NCBI GenBank assembly: GCA_963277665.1
Contig: OY728121.1
Span: forward strand, 957,254,097-957,318,096
Reading direction: 5' to 3'
DNA length: 64,000 nucleotides
Source of the DNA: Viscum album
Taxonomy: Eukaryota > Streptophyta > Magnoliopsida > Santalales > Viscaceae
The notes below the pieces were generated by a model, which saw nothing but the letters and a program-made list of their open reading frames with translations, made no database searches and was not told the DNA's origin. Both the position numbers and the translations under genes were made by a program. Below are positions 49,592 through 61,640 of this stretch, one piece after another; positions within the stretch are counted from its first letter, which is position 1; every line of letters begins with the position of its first letter.

Positions 49592-49610
49592 TATATATAT
49601 ATATATATTA
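49592..49610. repeat. AT microsatellite
   Basis: A run of about nine AT units directly after the minisatellite. Confidence 0.9.
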
Positions 49611-49686
49611 AAACAGTTTCATTGAAACCGTTGGCATATTTTTACTTTAGGTAGTATATACCAACGGTTCCTGTAGAATCGTTTTT
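49610..49686. repeat. Imperfect inverted repeat
   Basis: aaccgttgg (49,626-49,634) and ccaacggtt (49,661-49,669) are exact complements, and the pairing extends imperfectly to about 29 bases each side. It resembles a subterminal repeat unit of a CACTA element, so it may be a fragment of another element's end. 49,690-50,100 has nothing recognisable. Confidence 0.5.
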
Positions 49687-50100
49687 ATAGGGCTATTGTA
49701 ATGACCACCAGGGTACCAGTGTGTGAAACAGTTTGAGTATTCTATCCCTATGGTATCAAATCAATGGGATACGTGTAATTTTCAGTAGTGAATATCTACA
49801 TATTTTAATATTTAGACTTCATATTTCTTTTTTATGGAAGGGTGAATTTGGTATCCAGTTAAACCAAGATATAATCATTGTGTGCCTTAAGAAGAAAAAA
49901 TCCATGATGAATTCTAAACTGTTTAATCAAACTATATATTCTTTTTAAATTCATTTTCATGCATATATCTTCAAATACCCATAGATTTTTTTTTTATATT
50001 TCAAAGTCGTTTTACATTCAAAATATGATATTTTCTATATAAATTTATATTAGTATTATCATTAAAAGATGTATAAATTTGATATTTGTTATGTGTAATA

Positions 50101-53100
50101 ATGATTCAAAGTTGGATTATGGAACATCGAATGAGTAAGGAATATGAAGAAGGTCTTGATGACTTTTTAGAATTTTCTAAATGAAATGTTTCAAGTAGTG
50201 ACATTTTTTCGGTCCATGCTTGAATTGTTTGAATATGAAGAAGTTGAAAAGTTGAGAGATCAAAGATCATCTAATTTTTTATGGTTTTAATCAAAGTTAT
50301 ATCCCATGGATTTGGGATGGTGAAACTGGACATAATTTTGGATCTACTGATGATGTTGATTTACAAGATGGTAAAAGAGATGGAATTGAAGAAATGATTC
50401 ATGATATTGCAGCAGAACAAATTCAGATAGAACCGATAGTTGTGCGTCTATAAGGTGATGTTGAAAAACCATCGTATCCTAGATGTATAGATTTTACGGT
50501 TTTGTCGGTGGTGTAAAATTTGATTAACCTGAAGGAGAAACATGGATGGAGTGAAAAAAAATTTATAGACCTCCAACAATTGTGGAAAGACATTCTTTTA
50601 GAAGACATCGATCTTCCAGATTCATATTATATGGTGAAGAAAATATTATGCCCGATGGGATTTGGATACAAGAAAATACATTCATGTCTGAATGAATGTA
50701 TGATATATAGGAAGGAATATGATTTTCTGTCAGAGTGTCTTAAATTTGGGACATCACGATATAAGTTGAAAGAAAAACCATAGGCTGGTTTAGATATTAC
50801 AAAGATCCCTTCCAAGGTATTTTGGTATCTTACTATAATTCATTGTTTGAAACATATATTTTCAAATTCACATTCTGAAAATAGGATTAGATGGCATATT
50901 GATTAGCAGATATGTGATGGAATAATATGTCATCTAGTTGATTGTCCACAATGGAAGAAAATTGATGAGCAATATCCTATATTTGGAAATGATATTAGAA
51001 ATCTCGGACTAGGGTTGTGCATAGTTGGAATGAATCCAAACCGAACACTCAATATCACAAACAGTTCATGGAATGTTTTGTTGGTAATTTACAACCCATC
51101 TCTTAATGTTTGTATAAAGCACAAATATGTTATGTTGAGTATAATGATCTCCAGTCTGAAGAAACCCAGAAATGATATTGGTGTTTTCATGTCACCATTG
51201 ATTGATGATTTGAATCTTTTATGGGAGGATGGTATTAGGTGGTATTATTCTTATAAAATGGAATATTTTCAACTACATGTAGTGCTTATGTTAAATATAA
51301 ATGACATCCCATCATATAAAAATTATTTTGGATATAGTTTTAAGGAGAATAAAGCATGTCTTATTTGCAAACAAAAGAATTCATATTTTCAATTGCATCA
51401 TGGAAGGAAAAAACTATACATGGGTCATCGAATGTTTATTCCTATTGATCACTCTTATAAAAAACTAAAAGAGGTATTTAATGGATCACAAGAAATTAAT
51501 ATTTCTCCAAAACATTTATCCCCTGATGTGTATTTTGAGAGGGAGGAAAACCTTGATGTGACATTGGGAATGTCATAGAAATCTGGTAACGATATACATA
51601 TTTGGAGGAAAAGGCCAATAATTTTTGAGCTACCATATTGGAGATATCATGATGTGAAATATAATATTGATATCATGCACATGGGGAATAATATATGCGA
51701 AAATATGATTATAAATTTGTTAGATATTAAAATAAAGATAAAATATGAGTCGAATGCAAGATTAGACTCACTATTAATGGGAATACGTTTGGAGTTAGAT
51801 CCCATTTCTATTGGAAGACAAAAATTTCTTCCCCAAAAATTTCATACATTATCAAAGATGGAGAAAATTATATTTTTTTAGTGTCTTTATGGTATCAAAG
51901 TGCCTCAAGGTTATTCTTAAAATGTAAAAAATATTTGGTCTGTTAAGAATATGAATTTTATAGGTATGAAATATCATGATTTTCACGTCTTGATGCAACA
52001 ACTTCTACCAGTTTCATTGTGTGGAATATTTCCCATCTGTGTCAGAGAGACTAAAATGAATTTGTGTTATTTTTTCAATTCAATTTGTAATAAGGTCATT
52101 GATTTGAATGCATTGAACATTTTGGAAAAGGATGCAATTTCCATACTTTTTCAATTGGAAATGTATTTTCCTCCATATTTTTTTGATATAATGGTGCATT
52201 TAATGATTTATCTTGTTCCAGAAATAATGCATTGTGAACTTGTATATCATTATTGGATGTATCCTTTTAAAAGGTATATGAAATTATTAAAGGGGTATGT
52301 TAAGAATCCATATCGTCCTTAATCCTCCATTATTGAAAAGTATATTTTTGAGGAGGTTTCAGAGTTTTATACGAGCTACATGGCTATAATGGAGCATAGA
52401 GGTTTTCCTCTATCTCACCATGAATGAGTTAATAATGAGGGAAAGGGGATTAATGGCTTGAAATTCAAATCATTTTTAGTTGAAAATATGAAGAAGTTAT
52501 AATTATACATCTTGAATAAAATAGATGATGCTCAAGGTTATATCACATTGACTATTAATGAGTTGAAACAATGTCATCTAAAAACGAAAGAAATGTGGAT
52601 TTTGAATGAGCACAACAAAACAATTTTTTCATTATTTAGAAATACTTGTCTTGGTATATCAGATGTATCAGAGACATTAAGATTCTTAGTCGGTAGTCCA
52701 TGTTTAAATGTGATGACATGATCCTGGTATGAAATTAAGGGATATAGATTTGATAAGAAAGCTCAGGACAACAGAAGTGCAGTTTTGAATAATGATGTAT
52801 TGGTGTTTGAAAAAGAAATGAATTTTTCTAGTTCTAAAGACAAAAAACCTGATTTCTGCATCATGTTCTTTTTATGGAGTCATTGAATAAATATGGGAGG
52901 TTTATTAGTTTAAAATTAATGTTCATGTTTTTAACTGAAAATGATTTATCAGTAAAAATAATATCAGGCATGTTAAATTTGGAATAACAGTTGTTAATCA
53001 GAATATATTAGAAGATATATTAGATACTTTTATAAGGAAAACACATGAAAAATATATTTCTTATGTAGTTGATAAATCAGATATGCATTGGCATTTTTTT

Positions 53101-53220
53101 TACAAGGGAAAAAACAATATGGTGGTAAGGACCAACATGATGAAGATGATGATTTATGTTAGATCCCTACTTCCATGGAATGTTTAGTAAAACATAATGA
53201 TTATCATGTTTAATATATGG
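50101..53220 (+). pseudogene. Tnp2-type CACTA transposase pseudogene
   Basis: Order as in plant Tnp2. N-terminal transposase-associated block (MIQSWIMEHRMSKEYEEGLD, 50,101), then IFYGFNQSYIPWIWDGETGH. The catalytic part follows from 50,520: KKILCPMGFGYKKIHSCLNE, IRWH, CPQWKKID, GLGLCIVGMNPN, SWNVLLVIYN, DIGVFMSPLIDDLNLLWEDG, ACLICKQKNSYFQLHHGRKK, FELPYWRYHDVKYNIDIMHM. The DUF4218-like part reads VLMQQLLPVSLCGIFP, QLEMYFPPYFFDIMVHLMIY, WMYPFKRYMKLLKGYVKN. From 50,520 to about 52,860 all of this is in one frame, with stops at 50,781, 50,904, 51,576, 51,879, 51,918, 52,320, 52,425, 52,500 and 52,719. A frameshifted C-terminal remnant reaches 53,220. The Asp of the expected D-G-M-N-P block is Val. 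It would cut and paste the element. Confidence 0.95.
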
Positions 53221-53489
53221 TTTGTGTCATAAGGAAGAATCATGACAATGGAATTTGGGAAAATAATTCATTTTTACATTCCTAATATTACAGGTAACAT
53301 AAGTTTATTTTTTGTTTACATTTATTATTTTAAAAAATGTTAGATATTTTAATTTTTTTTCATATTAAAATGCATATTAAAAAAAATAATTTGAAGTTTT
53401 TGTTTATTTTAATTTTATTTACTTTATTTAATCATGTTTACAATTACGTAAATTATATATCTATTATTTTTGTTGAATGAAAATTAATT

Positions 53490-53725
53490 TACCATGTTTA
53501 CCATGTTTACTCTGTTTACTATGTCTACCAAGTGTACCATGTTTACTATGTTTACCATTTTTACCATGTTTACAATGTTTACCATTTTTACCATAGTTTA
53601 TTATAGTTTATAACTACGTAACATATATATTTATTGATTTTGTTGAATGAAAATTACACTACCATTTTTACCATGTTTACCATCTTTACCATTGTTTGAC
53701 ATGCTTACCATATAAACCATGTTTA
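53490..53725 (+). repeat. 9-bp ACCATGTTT-type repeats within a ~170-bp duplication
   Basis: Two clusters of imperfect accatgttt units (53,492-53,606 and 53,660-53,725) follow two similar AT-rich blocks ending ttttgttgaatgaaaatta (53,441-53,491 and 53,610-53,657). The whole is a ~170-base direct duplication with expanded 9-mers, lying between the two transposon genes. Confidence 0.8.
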
Positions 53726-53879
53726 ATATTACGTAATTTAGTTCAATTTTCCATTTTTGTTTACATTAGTATTTTAATATATGTATTTTTATATTTGTGA
53801 ACTATTGTTTTTTATGGTTAATTATAGTTCAATAAGTTGATAAACTATATGATTCTGGAGATGAGCATAATGATCATAC

Positions 53880-56765
53880 ATCTAGGGAGGAGCATTCACA
53901 TGCTCCTCTTGATGTTCCCCAATCTTCATCATGTGCTCCCATAACGACAAAGATGAGTTCAAGAGTTGGTAAACATGGGTGAACATGTTTTCCAAAATTA
54001 TCACTTGCCCGTACACAAGACCAGTGGTTACTCATTTATTTTGACGAGAATGATATTCCTAGTGGTCCAAATGCGAAAGAATTTAAGAGTTTTATTATTA
54101 ACACCGGGTAAGAGAAAAGTAAGCATTTTATATGATGATTGGAGAATTATAGAAAAAGTGATAATATCTTAGTTGTGAGAGAATATTTTGGTATGATATT
54201 TTTCTATTATTTTTTTATTATTTAATTTTTTTTAGTATAATATGGTTTACCTCTTATTTATCAGATGACATTTGATATTCCTGAAACTGGAGGAGTTAGG
54301 AAGAAATGATTAATGATGGCTGATAGGAGATGGAGGGAATTCAAATCAACCCTCATATCTGATTTTATTTTTTCTCATAGGAGTCATGATAATCCATGTC
54401 ACATTTATCCTTTCACAGATGAAGACACATAGAGATAGTTTGTTGAAAGTCAAATAAAATATTCATTTTTAGTAAGGGAAATGTAAAATTTTATATGATT
54501 TATTATATAAATGATCTTATTAATGTTTTATTAATTTTTAATTATTCTTAATTTACATAAACCAAGGAAATATCATCAGGATATCCAATCTAAAAATGTA
54601 TGCCATCATAGTTTATCTCGGGGAGGGTATACATTATTGGAAAAACAAATGATGTCAGAAAAATTACAAAAACTAAGAGCTAAGTCTTCAGGTTCTAAAA
54701 AGGTTTCCCCTCCATCCCCTCTATCTAGACATGAAAAATGGAAGAGATATAGGACTGTAAAAGGGGGAAATATCATTCATAAGAATCAATAATCAAAGCT
54801 AAGAGTATTGTAAGATATTTATTTTATTTATTTAAGTTAACTATATTCTTTATATAATTTGAACCATTACAGAAATGTTAAATTAATTAATACATGATTA
54901 TCTTGAGATTCAGACCTCACATGGGGTATTTACAGCTGCTGGGAGGCAAGATATTTTATCAATAGCTTTGGGAAAGCCCAAACATCATGTTCATGTGTGA
55001 GGATATCTGACGGGTGTATTAGTAATAAAGGTGTTTCCATGGTATTAAACTTCATACATTGAAAGTGTTTATAAAAAATAGAACCATTTGAGGCTGAAGT
55101 TAATAATATTAATGTGACAATTGATGAAAAGATTACATCATTGGTATAGTCTATGTTTACAGACATGAAAAGAAAATTTCAAAACTGCATCTCCCACTCC
55201 TCCACCTCCCCCAATAGACCCCATTATTTATCATCCACCTCCACCAGTAGCTCCTACTCCTCTGCCGTATCTTCCTACTTATTGTGAGTTATATCTTGAT
55301 GATCCTCAATATCATATAATTGCATATGATCTGGTTTATTGTATAGTATATCCAGTTCATCATCAAAAATTAGAGGTAGAGCATCATAGGCTCACTATAG
55401 AGGATATTATAGATAGATCTGATCAAGTACCATTACCTACATATGAAGTGATGATTATTGGACATAGTATCAGACATTTTTTAATTTGGCCATCTAGACT
55501 TCAGCGACTCATTACCATAGAGGTATGTATGTTATATCTTCAATTTTATTTTTTTATTAAAGTAGTTTTTACATTTGAAAACTAATATATTTTTCTATTT
55601 ATTTTTACAAGAATAATTCAAAGGTAAAAAAAATATTGTATAGAAAAAAAATGAAAAATGGCTATGAAATCAGATACAGATTCTAGTAGTCTTGATAGAT
55701 TTTCAAGATATTTACATTTGTTGGAGAATCATTATGAGTTTCTAATGGAAGATCATGTTTTTGGAAGTGCAATAAATGTGGAGAAGGAGAAAAATTATAT
55801 CATGGAGGTTGTTACTAGAGATAAGTTGGGCATGAACATGGTGCAAATTTTTTCCATGTAAGTCTTAGCACCTTTCCCATATGTTATATTTATTAAAAAT
55901 GCATACTTATGTCTATTTTATATTAGGTATCTTTATAACATGTTTGAGAAGAATGAGTAGAGAGATGTTTATGGATTCATATACCACATTTGATTTCCCC
56001 TGAAGCACATGCATTGGAAGAGGAACAAAGAATTCTTTATATTACTGCATGATTTGAACATAATATAATCACATAGTGTTGGATGATGCCTTTTTGTGAG
56101 AGGTATGAAACATATATCAGAAAATGAGTTCATTATATTTTATCATAAAAAACCACAAAACATAAATTTTCTTTTATCAGTAGTCAATAGATGTTAGGTG
56201 TTTTTTCCCAAGGGAGAAAACACTTTATTGGATATTCTCTATCCATGGAAATATGCGGGAATGTTTTAAGAATGTGTTGGAAAAGTATGTTTCAATTTCA
56301 TAATAGTTCTATATATTATATTTAATTTTAAATTTTTCCCATTATTGTTATTTTCTAATAGGGGATGGGTCTAATTTCAAAAAACTACAAAGAAAAAAGA
56401 GTTCCAAGTTCAAATATGTAAAATTAAAGTTAAATATCCATTTATTATTTTTACTTCTTGATGTATTATGTAAAAATAATATTTTGAATTTACACTCATT
56501 TAAATATAATTTTCATGAATAACAAGGCGTCTTTGAATGTGAATATTATATGTTAAGATTCAAGTATGAAATAATTACAACTGGTATACATGAGAACTTT
56601 TACCAGGTATGATTTCCTTTTAAACATTTCCATAATATTTCATTTGATTTATTCATTATACATTTTAACTACTATCCATTTAATTTGTAACTATTTGATG
56701 ACCCTCAACACTACATTCCTCAAGAGGTCAAACACTTATAAGTTGAATGGTCAAATTATTTTGTA
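53880..56765 (+). pseudogene. Second CACTA gene: Transposase_24-like region plus Ulp1/C48 protease region
   Basis: Blocks separated by intron-like AT-rich gaps, as in plant CACTA accessory genes. (1) 54,035-54,165: FDENDIPSGPNAKEFKSFII then KVSILYDDWR. (2) 54,265-54,480: MTFDIPETGGVRKK, MMADRRWREFKSTLISDFI. (3) 54,566-54,800: SLSRGGYTLLEKQMMSEKLQ. (4) 54,905-55,015: GVFTAAGRQDILSIALGKPK. (5) 55,180-55,525: a proline-rich start, then ELYLDDPQYHIIAYDLVYCI and LIWPSRLQ. (6) 55,658-55,861. (7) 56,185-56,440. (8) 56,525-56,606: FECEYYMLRFKYEII, with the expected catalytic Cys. (9) 56,700-56,765: EVKHL, VEWSNYFV. Ulp1-like proteases are a known partner of CACTA genes. The His-Trp of the active site near 56,190 is lost (Gln-stop). 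Exon limits are estimates. Confidence 0.8.
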
Positions 56766-56974
56766 GGTTTGATTGGATTTTAGTTTGTTTGTGGTGAAAA
56801 ATATAATTATAAATATTTTCATTATAATTGTGTGTTTGGTAGTCATTTATGTTGGATTTAGGGTTTTAGTTGACATTGTATGTTTTGAATTTTATATATG
56901 TGAATGTTTAATTTTTCTCTGCTTCTTGTTTTGTTCTTTTTCTGATGGTTTTTCTGGTATGGATTCTGGTCTTG

Positions 56975-59900
56975 GGGGGGGGGGGTTTAGAGGTGTGTGG
57001 GTGTCCAGTGGGGTGGGGGTGTCCATGGGGGTGGGAGGGTGTCCAAGAGGGTGGGAGGGTTGTCCAGGGGGTGGGGGCTATCTATGGGGGAGTGTCAATG
57101 GGGTGTCCAGGGGTGTGGGGAGGTGTCCAGTGGGGTGGGGGGTTTTATGGATGTGGGAGGGCTATCCAATGGGGTGCGGGTGTCCCGGGTGTCCATGGGG
57201 GTGGGAGGGTGTCCAGGAGGGTGGAAGGGCACTCTAGGAGAGTGGGGGCTGTCTAAGAGGGTGGGGAGGGTGGACTGTACATGGGGTATCTATGAGTGTG
57301 GGGGTGTCTATTTGGGTGGTGGGGTTCCATGGGAGTGGGAGGCTAGTCCAATGGGGTGGGGGAGGTGGGGGTGTCCAGGGTGTCCATGGGGGTGGGAGGG
57401 TGTTCAGAAGGGTGGGAGGGCTGTCCAGGTGACTGGGGGTTGTTCAGGAGGGTGGGGGCTCTCCAGGGGTATCTAGGGGTGGGGGTGTCTAGTGGGGTGG
57501 GGGGGGGGGTGTTCCAGGGGTTTTGGAGGGTTATCCAGTTGGGTGGGGTGTCCATGGGTGTGGGAGGGTGTCTAGGTGGGTGGGAGGGCTATCCAGGGGG
57601 TGGGGGATATCCAGGAGGGTGGGGGCTGTCCAGGGGCTATCCAGGGGGTGGGGTGGGTGTCTATTGGGGGCAGGGGTTCAGGGATGTAGGAGGGGTGTCC
57701 AATGGGTTGGGGGTGTCCAAGGTGTCCATGGGGGTGGTATGGTGTCCAGGAGGGTGGGAGGATTGTCTAGGGGAGTCGGGCTATCCAGGGGGGGGGGGCT
57801 GTCCAGGGGGTATTAAGGTATGTGGGGGTGTCCAGTGGGGTTGGGGGTTCCAAGGGTGTAGAAGGGCTATCCAGGGGGTCTAGTGTGTCCATGGGGGGTG
57901 GGAGGGTGTCTAGGAGGGTGGGAGGGATGTCCATGCGGTGGGGGTCTATGAACGTGGGTGGGGGATGTCCAGAGGGTGTTTAGGGGCGGGGGTTGTCCAG
58001 TGGGGTGGGGGTTTCCAGGGGTGTGGGAGGGTTCTCCAATGGGTGGGGGTGTCCAGGGTGTCCATGTTGTGGGAGGGTGTCCACGACTGTTTGTGGGGGG
58101 GGGGCTTCCAGGGTGTCCATGGGGGTGGTAGGGTGTCAAGGAGGGTGGGAGGACTATCAATCGGAGTGGGGGTTGTTCAGGAGTGTGAGGGGGCTATCCA
58201 GTCGGCATCTGGGGGGATGTCTGTTGGGGGTGTCTAGGTGTGGGGGGGGGGGGGCAGTGTGTCTATTGGAGTTGGAGGGTGTCTAGGAGTGTGAGAGGAC
58301 TATCCAGGGGGTGGGGGGATATCCAGGAGTGTGGGGGCTGTCCAGGGGGTGTTAGTGGCGTGGTGGGGGATGGCAGGTGTTCATGGGTGTCCATGGGGGT
58401 GCGAGGGTGTCCAGGAGTGTGGGAGGGAAGAACATGGGTTGGGGGTTGTCCAGAAGGGTGGGGGGGGCTCCAGGGTGTGTCCATAGGTGTGGGGGTGTCC
58501 AATGGGGTGGGGGTATCCAGGGGTGTGGGAGGGTTATCCAGTGGTGTGGGGGTGGGGGTGTTAAGGGGTATCCAGGGGTGTGGGGGGTGCGCAGTGTTGT
58601 GGGTGGGGGGGGGGTCTTGGATGTGGGAGGACTATCCAGTGGGGGGGGGGGGGTTGTCCAGGGTAGTGGGGGATGTCCAAGAGGGTGGGGGATGTCTAGG
58701 GGGTGTTCAAGGGTGTGGGGTGTCTAGGTGGTGGGGGGGTTTCTAGGGGTGTGGTAGGCTTGTCCAGTTGGGTGTGGGTGTCAAAGGTATCCATGGGGGT
58801 GGGAGGGTGTCCAAGAGGGTGGGAGGACTGTCCAGGGGGTGGGGCAGTCCAGGAGGGTGGAGGCTATATAGGGGGTGTCCAAAGGTGTGTGTGTGGGGGA
58901 ATGTGTCAAGTGGGGGAGGGGGGGTGTACAGGGTGTTTATTCGGGTGGGAGTGTTGTCCAGGGGGTAGGGGTTGTCCAAAATGGTGGGGGGGGGGGGGTC
59001 CATGGTTGGGGGGGGGGGGGTCCAGGGTGTCCATGTGGGTGGGAGGGTGTCCAGGAGGGTGGGGGTATCTAGGGGGTATCCTGGGGTGTGTGGGGGGGGG
59101 GGGGTCTAGTGGGGTGATGGGTTTCCTGGGGTGTGGGAGGGTTGTCCAATGGGGTGGGGGTGTTCAGGGTGTCCATGGGGGAAAAGACGGTGTCTAGGAG
59201 GGTGGGAGGGTTGTCCAGGGGAGTGGGGGCTGTCAAGGAGGGTGGGTCTATCCAGGGGGTGTCTAAGGGTGTGGGGGGTGTCCAGGTGGTGTGTGTGTGG
59301 GGGAGGTTCTATGGGTGTGGGAGGGTTGTCCAGTGGGGGGGGGTTCTATTTGTCCATGGGAGAGGGAGGTTGTCCAGGCAGGTGGGAGGGTTGTTCCGGG
59401 GGTGGGGGTGTCATGGAGGGTGGGGTGTTGTCTTGGGGGTTTTTAGTGCAGGGGGGGTTCAAGGGTGTGGGAGGGTTGTCCTGTGGGTGAGGGTGTTTAG
59501 GGTTTTAATGGGGGGAGGGGGTTGCCCAAGAGGGAGGGGGTTTCCCAAGAGGGTGGGGGAGGGGCTGTCCAGGGGTGTGGGGGTGTCCAGTGGGGTGGTA
59601 GTGGGTCTAGGGGTGTGGGAGGGTTGTCTAGTGGGGTGGGGTGTCCATGGGGGTTGTGGGAGGGTGTCTAGGAGGGTGGGAGGTTTCTCTTGGGTAGAGG
59701 GGGATGTCCAAGAGGGTGGGGGGGGGCTCTCCAACGGGTGTGGGGGGGGGGGATTTCCTGGGGGTGGGGGTAGGGGTGGGGGTGTTAGGGGTGTTTATGG
59801 GGGTGGGAGGGTATCCAAGAAGGTGTTAGGGCTGTCTAGGGGGTGGGGGCTCTCCAGGAGGGTTGGTGCGGGGGGGGGGGGGTCCTAGGTGTCCATGGGG

Positions 59901-60245
59901 GTTGGAGGGTGTCCAGAAGGTTGAGAGGGTTGTCCAAAAGAGTGGGGGGCTATCTAGGAGGGTGGGTTGGGGGGCTGTCCAGGGGGAATCTCGATGTGTG
60001 AGGGGGTGTCTAGAGGTGGGGGGGTTTCCAGGGGTGTGGGAGGGCTGTCTAGTGGGGTGGGGGTGTCCAGGGTGTCCATGGGGGTGGGAGGATGTCCCTG
60101 AGGGTGGGAGGGCTATCCAGAGGGGTGGGGGCTGTCTAGGAAGGTGGGGAACTGTCCAATGGGTGTCCAGCGGTGGGGGGGGGGGTCAGTGGGGTGGGAT
60201 GGGGGGGGGTCCAGTGGGGTGGGGTGGGGGTGGGGGGGGGTCTGG
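56975..60245 (+). repeat. G-rich minisatellite 2
   Basis: About 3.3 kb, G-rich on the plus strand throughout. Units of about 17-25 bases of the types gggtgggagggtgtccagga and gtgggggctgtccaggggg. A phrase of the type gtccatgggggtgggagggt comes back at irregular intervals of about 50-400 bases (for example 57,190, 57,378, 57,715, 58,110, 58,780, 59,025, 60,070), a rough higher order. Contains G runs of 9-14. Same core as minisatellite 1 but richer in gggagggt variants. Open frames here are repeat artefacts. Confidence 0.95.
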
Positions 60246-60299
60246 TTTGGTATGTGTTTGGTATTTTTAAGGTATTATTTGATATGGAATAGTTGTGGT

Positions 60300-60885
60300 T
60301 GAACGATTTTATTAAAATACAAAAACATATACGTCGTTTATTTAATAAATAATGTAAAAAATGCATGGTAATGGGTTTTAACGCTGGTAATTTGAAAATT
60401 GACATAAAAAATTCATGGGAATGGGTTTTTACGTCAGTTATTTCATAACTGTCATAATAAATGGAATGGAAGAATTTTTTACATCATTTATTTTATAACC
60501 GACGTATTATATATGTTTTCACATAAGTTATTATTTATCCGATGTGAAATAACGCTTGGCAGACTGGTTTATCTCGTCGGTTATGAATATAACTGATGTG
60601 ATAAATGCTTCCGAGGTACAGCTCATTACGTCAGTTATATAATAAATGAAGAAATAGAGTATATACCATGTCAGTTCCTTAAAACCCCACATAATAAATT
60701 ATGACTTTGAAGGATTTTCCATGTCGGGTTTTTAGGTACCGACATGTAAAATTCTTTAGATTTTTGGTTTTTACATCGGTTTGAAAATTTCCAATGTAAA
60801 AAAGAATATTTATAACGTCTCCTGTAATAATGTCGGCCAAAAACCAACGTAAAAAATTATAAATAACCGTTGTAAAAAACATTTT
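60300..60885. repeat. Right subterminal palindromic repeats of the CACTA element
   Basis: About eleven units of the type tttttacatcggtttgaaaa + ttttccaatgtaaaaa, or ttatctcgtcggttatgaat + ataactgatgtgataaa, i.e. inverted-repeat units as at the left end. Copies nearest the right terminus have a somewhat different arm (acatcggt... with gtaaaaaa). Confidence 0.85.
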
Positions 60886-60896
60886 CTTCACTAGTG
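60876..60896 (-). repeat. CACTA right terminal inverted repeat
   Basis: The minus strand starts CACTAGTGAAGAAAATGTTT, the canonical CACTA pentamer at the very end. Confidence 0.9.
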
Positions 60897-61360
60897 TCAA
60901 TCAGGACATATGATCTTCTTGAGATAAAGCTAGGAGATATTATAGTGGATGAGCATGCAGTGACTTTCATACACCTTATGATTTACTCCCTTATCATGAT
61001 ACAAGATGGTTACATCCAAGCATGAATGTCTGAACATGGACTCTATAGATAGATCTGAGCCAATGTTTTTCCCATCTACATCCCCACATATGATGGGATG
61101 TTGGAGAAGGAAATGTTTATAGAGAGTTTTTTATCATAGGACTTCTAGATAGCTAGAGCTGACAATGGGCATCGTAGAGTCAAGTCATCCACAGTAGCAA
61201 GATGATTCCCAGCCCTAGGATCTTGTAATAGGACATCCTTCCACGATCCAAATCTAGTTTGTGGTCGGAGGCATCTCAGAGTTATAGGGAATCCCAGAGA
61301 GGGGAGGTGTTTTATTTATGATGATTGAGGTCACATGGCATGGGACTTCCTGATCAGACT
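60897..61360 (+). pseudogene. Gag of the outer element, second part with zinc knuckle
   Basis: It reads on from the CACTA insertion with DLLEIKLGDIIVDEHAVTFI, HLMIYSLIMIQDG, then EHGLYR, like the second half of a chromovirus gag core (L-x-Q-G-x-x-x-V-x-E-Y). At about 61,307-61,350 it reads GRCFIYDD, stop, GHMAWDF: a C-C-H-C knuckle in which only the first Cys and the His survive. Interrupted by several stops. Confidence 0.7.
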
Positions 61361-61383
61361 TGCAGAGCAGCCTAAGAAAATAG

Positions 61384-61640
61384 TTGATGGACCACCATGA
61401 TAGAGGCATCACTGTGATCAGGGATCTCCCTGATATGGATCGAGTGATTCTCTGGGAGGCAGATTTAGAAGAACCAAAAGAGGATATATGGGTGGTGGAA
61501 GAAACTATGATATCCTTCCCCCACCACTACAATGCATGCAATGTAAATCCTAGGGATAAAGCGGCTAGGGGCGTGGAAAGCAATAGGATATGTAGACCTA
61601 TTCCTATTCAATGCATGATATTTTTATAGGTATGATAAAT
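61384..61640 (+). pseudogene. Gag-protease linker of the outer element
   Basis: 81-codon open frame between the knuckle and the protease; its end CRPIPIQCMIF resembles the short R-P-x-x-Q-x-x-x-x block usually found just before the protease. It has no motif of its own, so I treat it as part of the polyprotein, not as a gene. Confidence 0.45.

Larger units (their letters stand above)
47160..60896 (+). mobile_element. CACTA (En/Spm) DNA transposon, inactive
   Basis: About 13.7 kb. The right end, read on the minus strand, begins CACTAGTGAAGAAAATGTTT; the left end begins CACATAAGTGGAAAAAACAT, a damaged counterpart. Inside each end lie many copies of a ~45-base palindromic subterminal unit. Between them are a Tnp2-type transposase pseudogene, a second pseudogene of Tnp1/Ulp1 type, both on the plus strand, and two G-rich minisatellites. 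Flanking triplets are TCT (left) and TCA (right), so the expected 3-base duplication is imperfect. It lies inside the gag of the outer gypsy element. Confidence 0.92.

Noticed and set aside
61384..61629. 81-codon frame as an independent gene
   Set aside because: It lies exactly between gag knuckle and protease of the outer element and ends in a typical linker motif.
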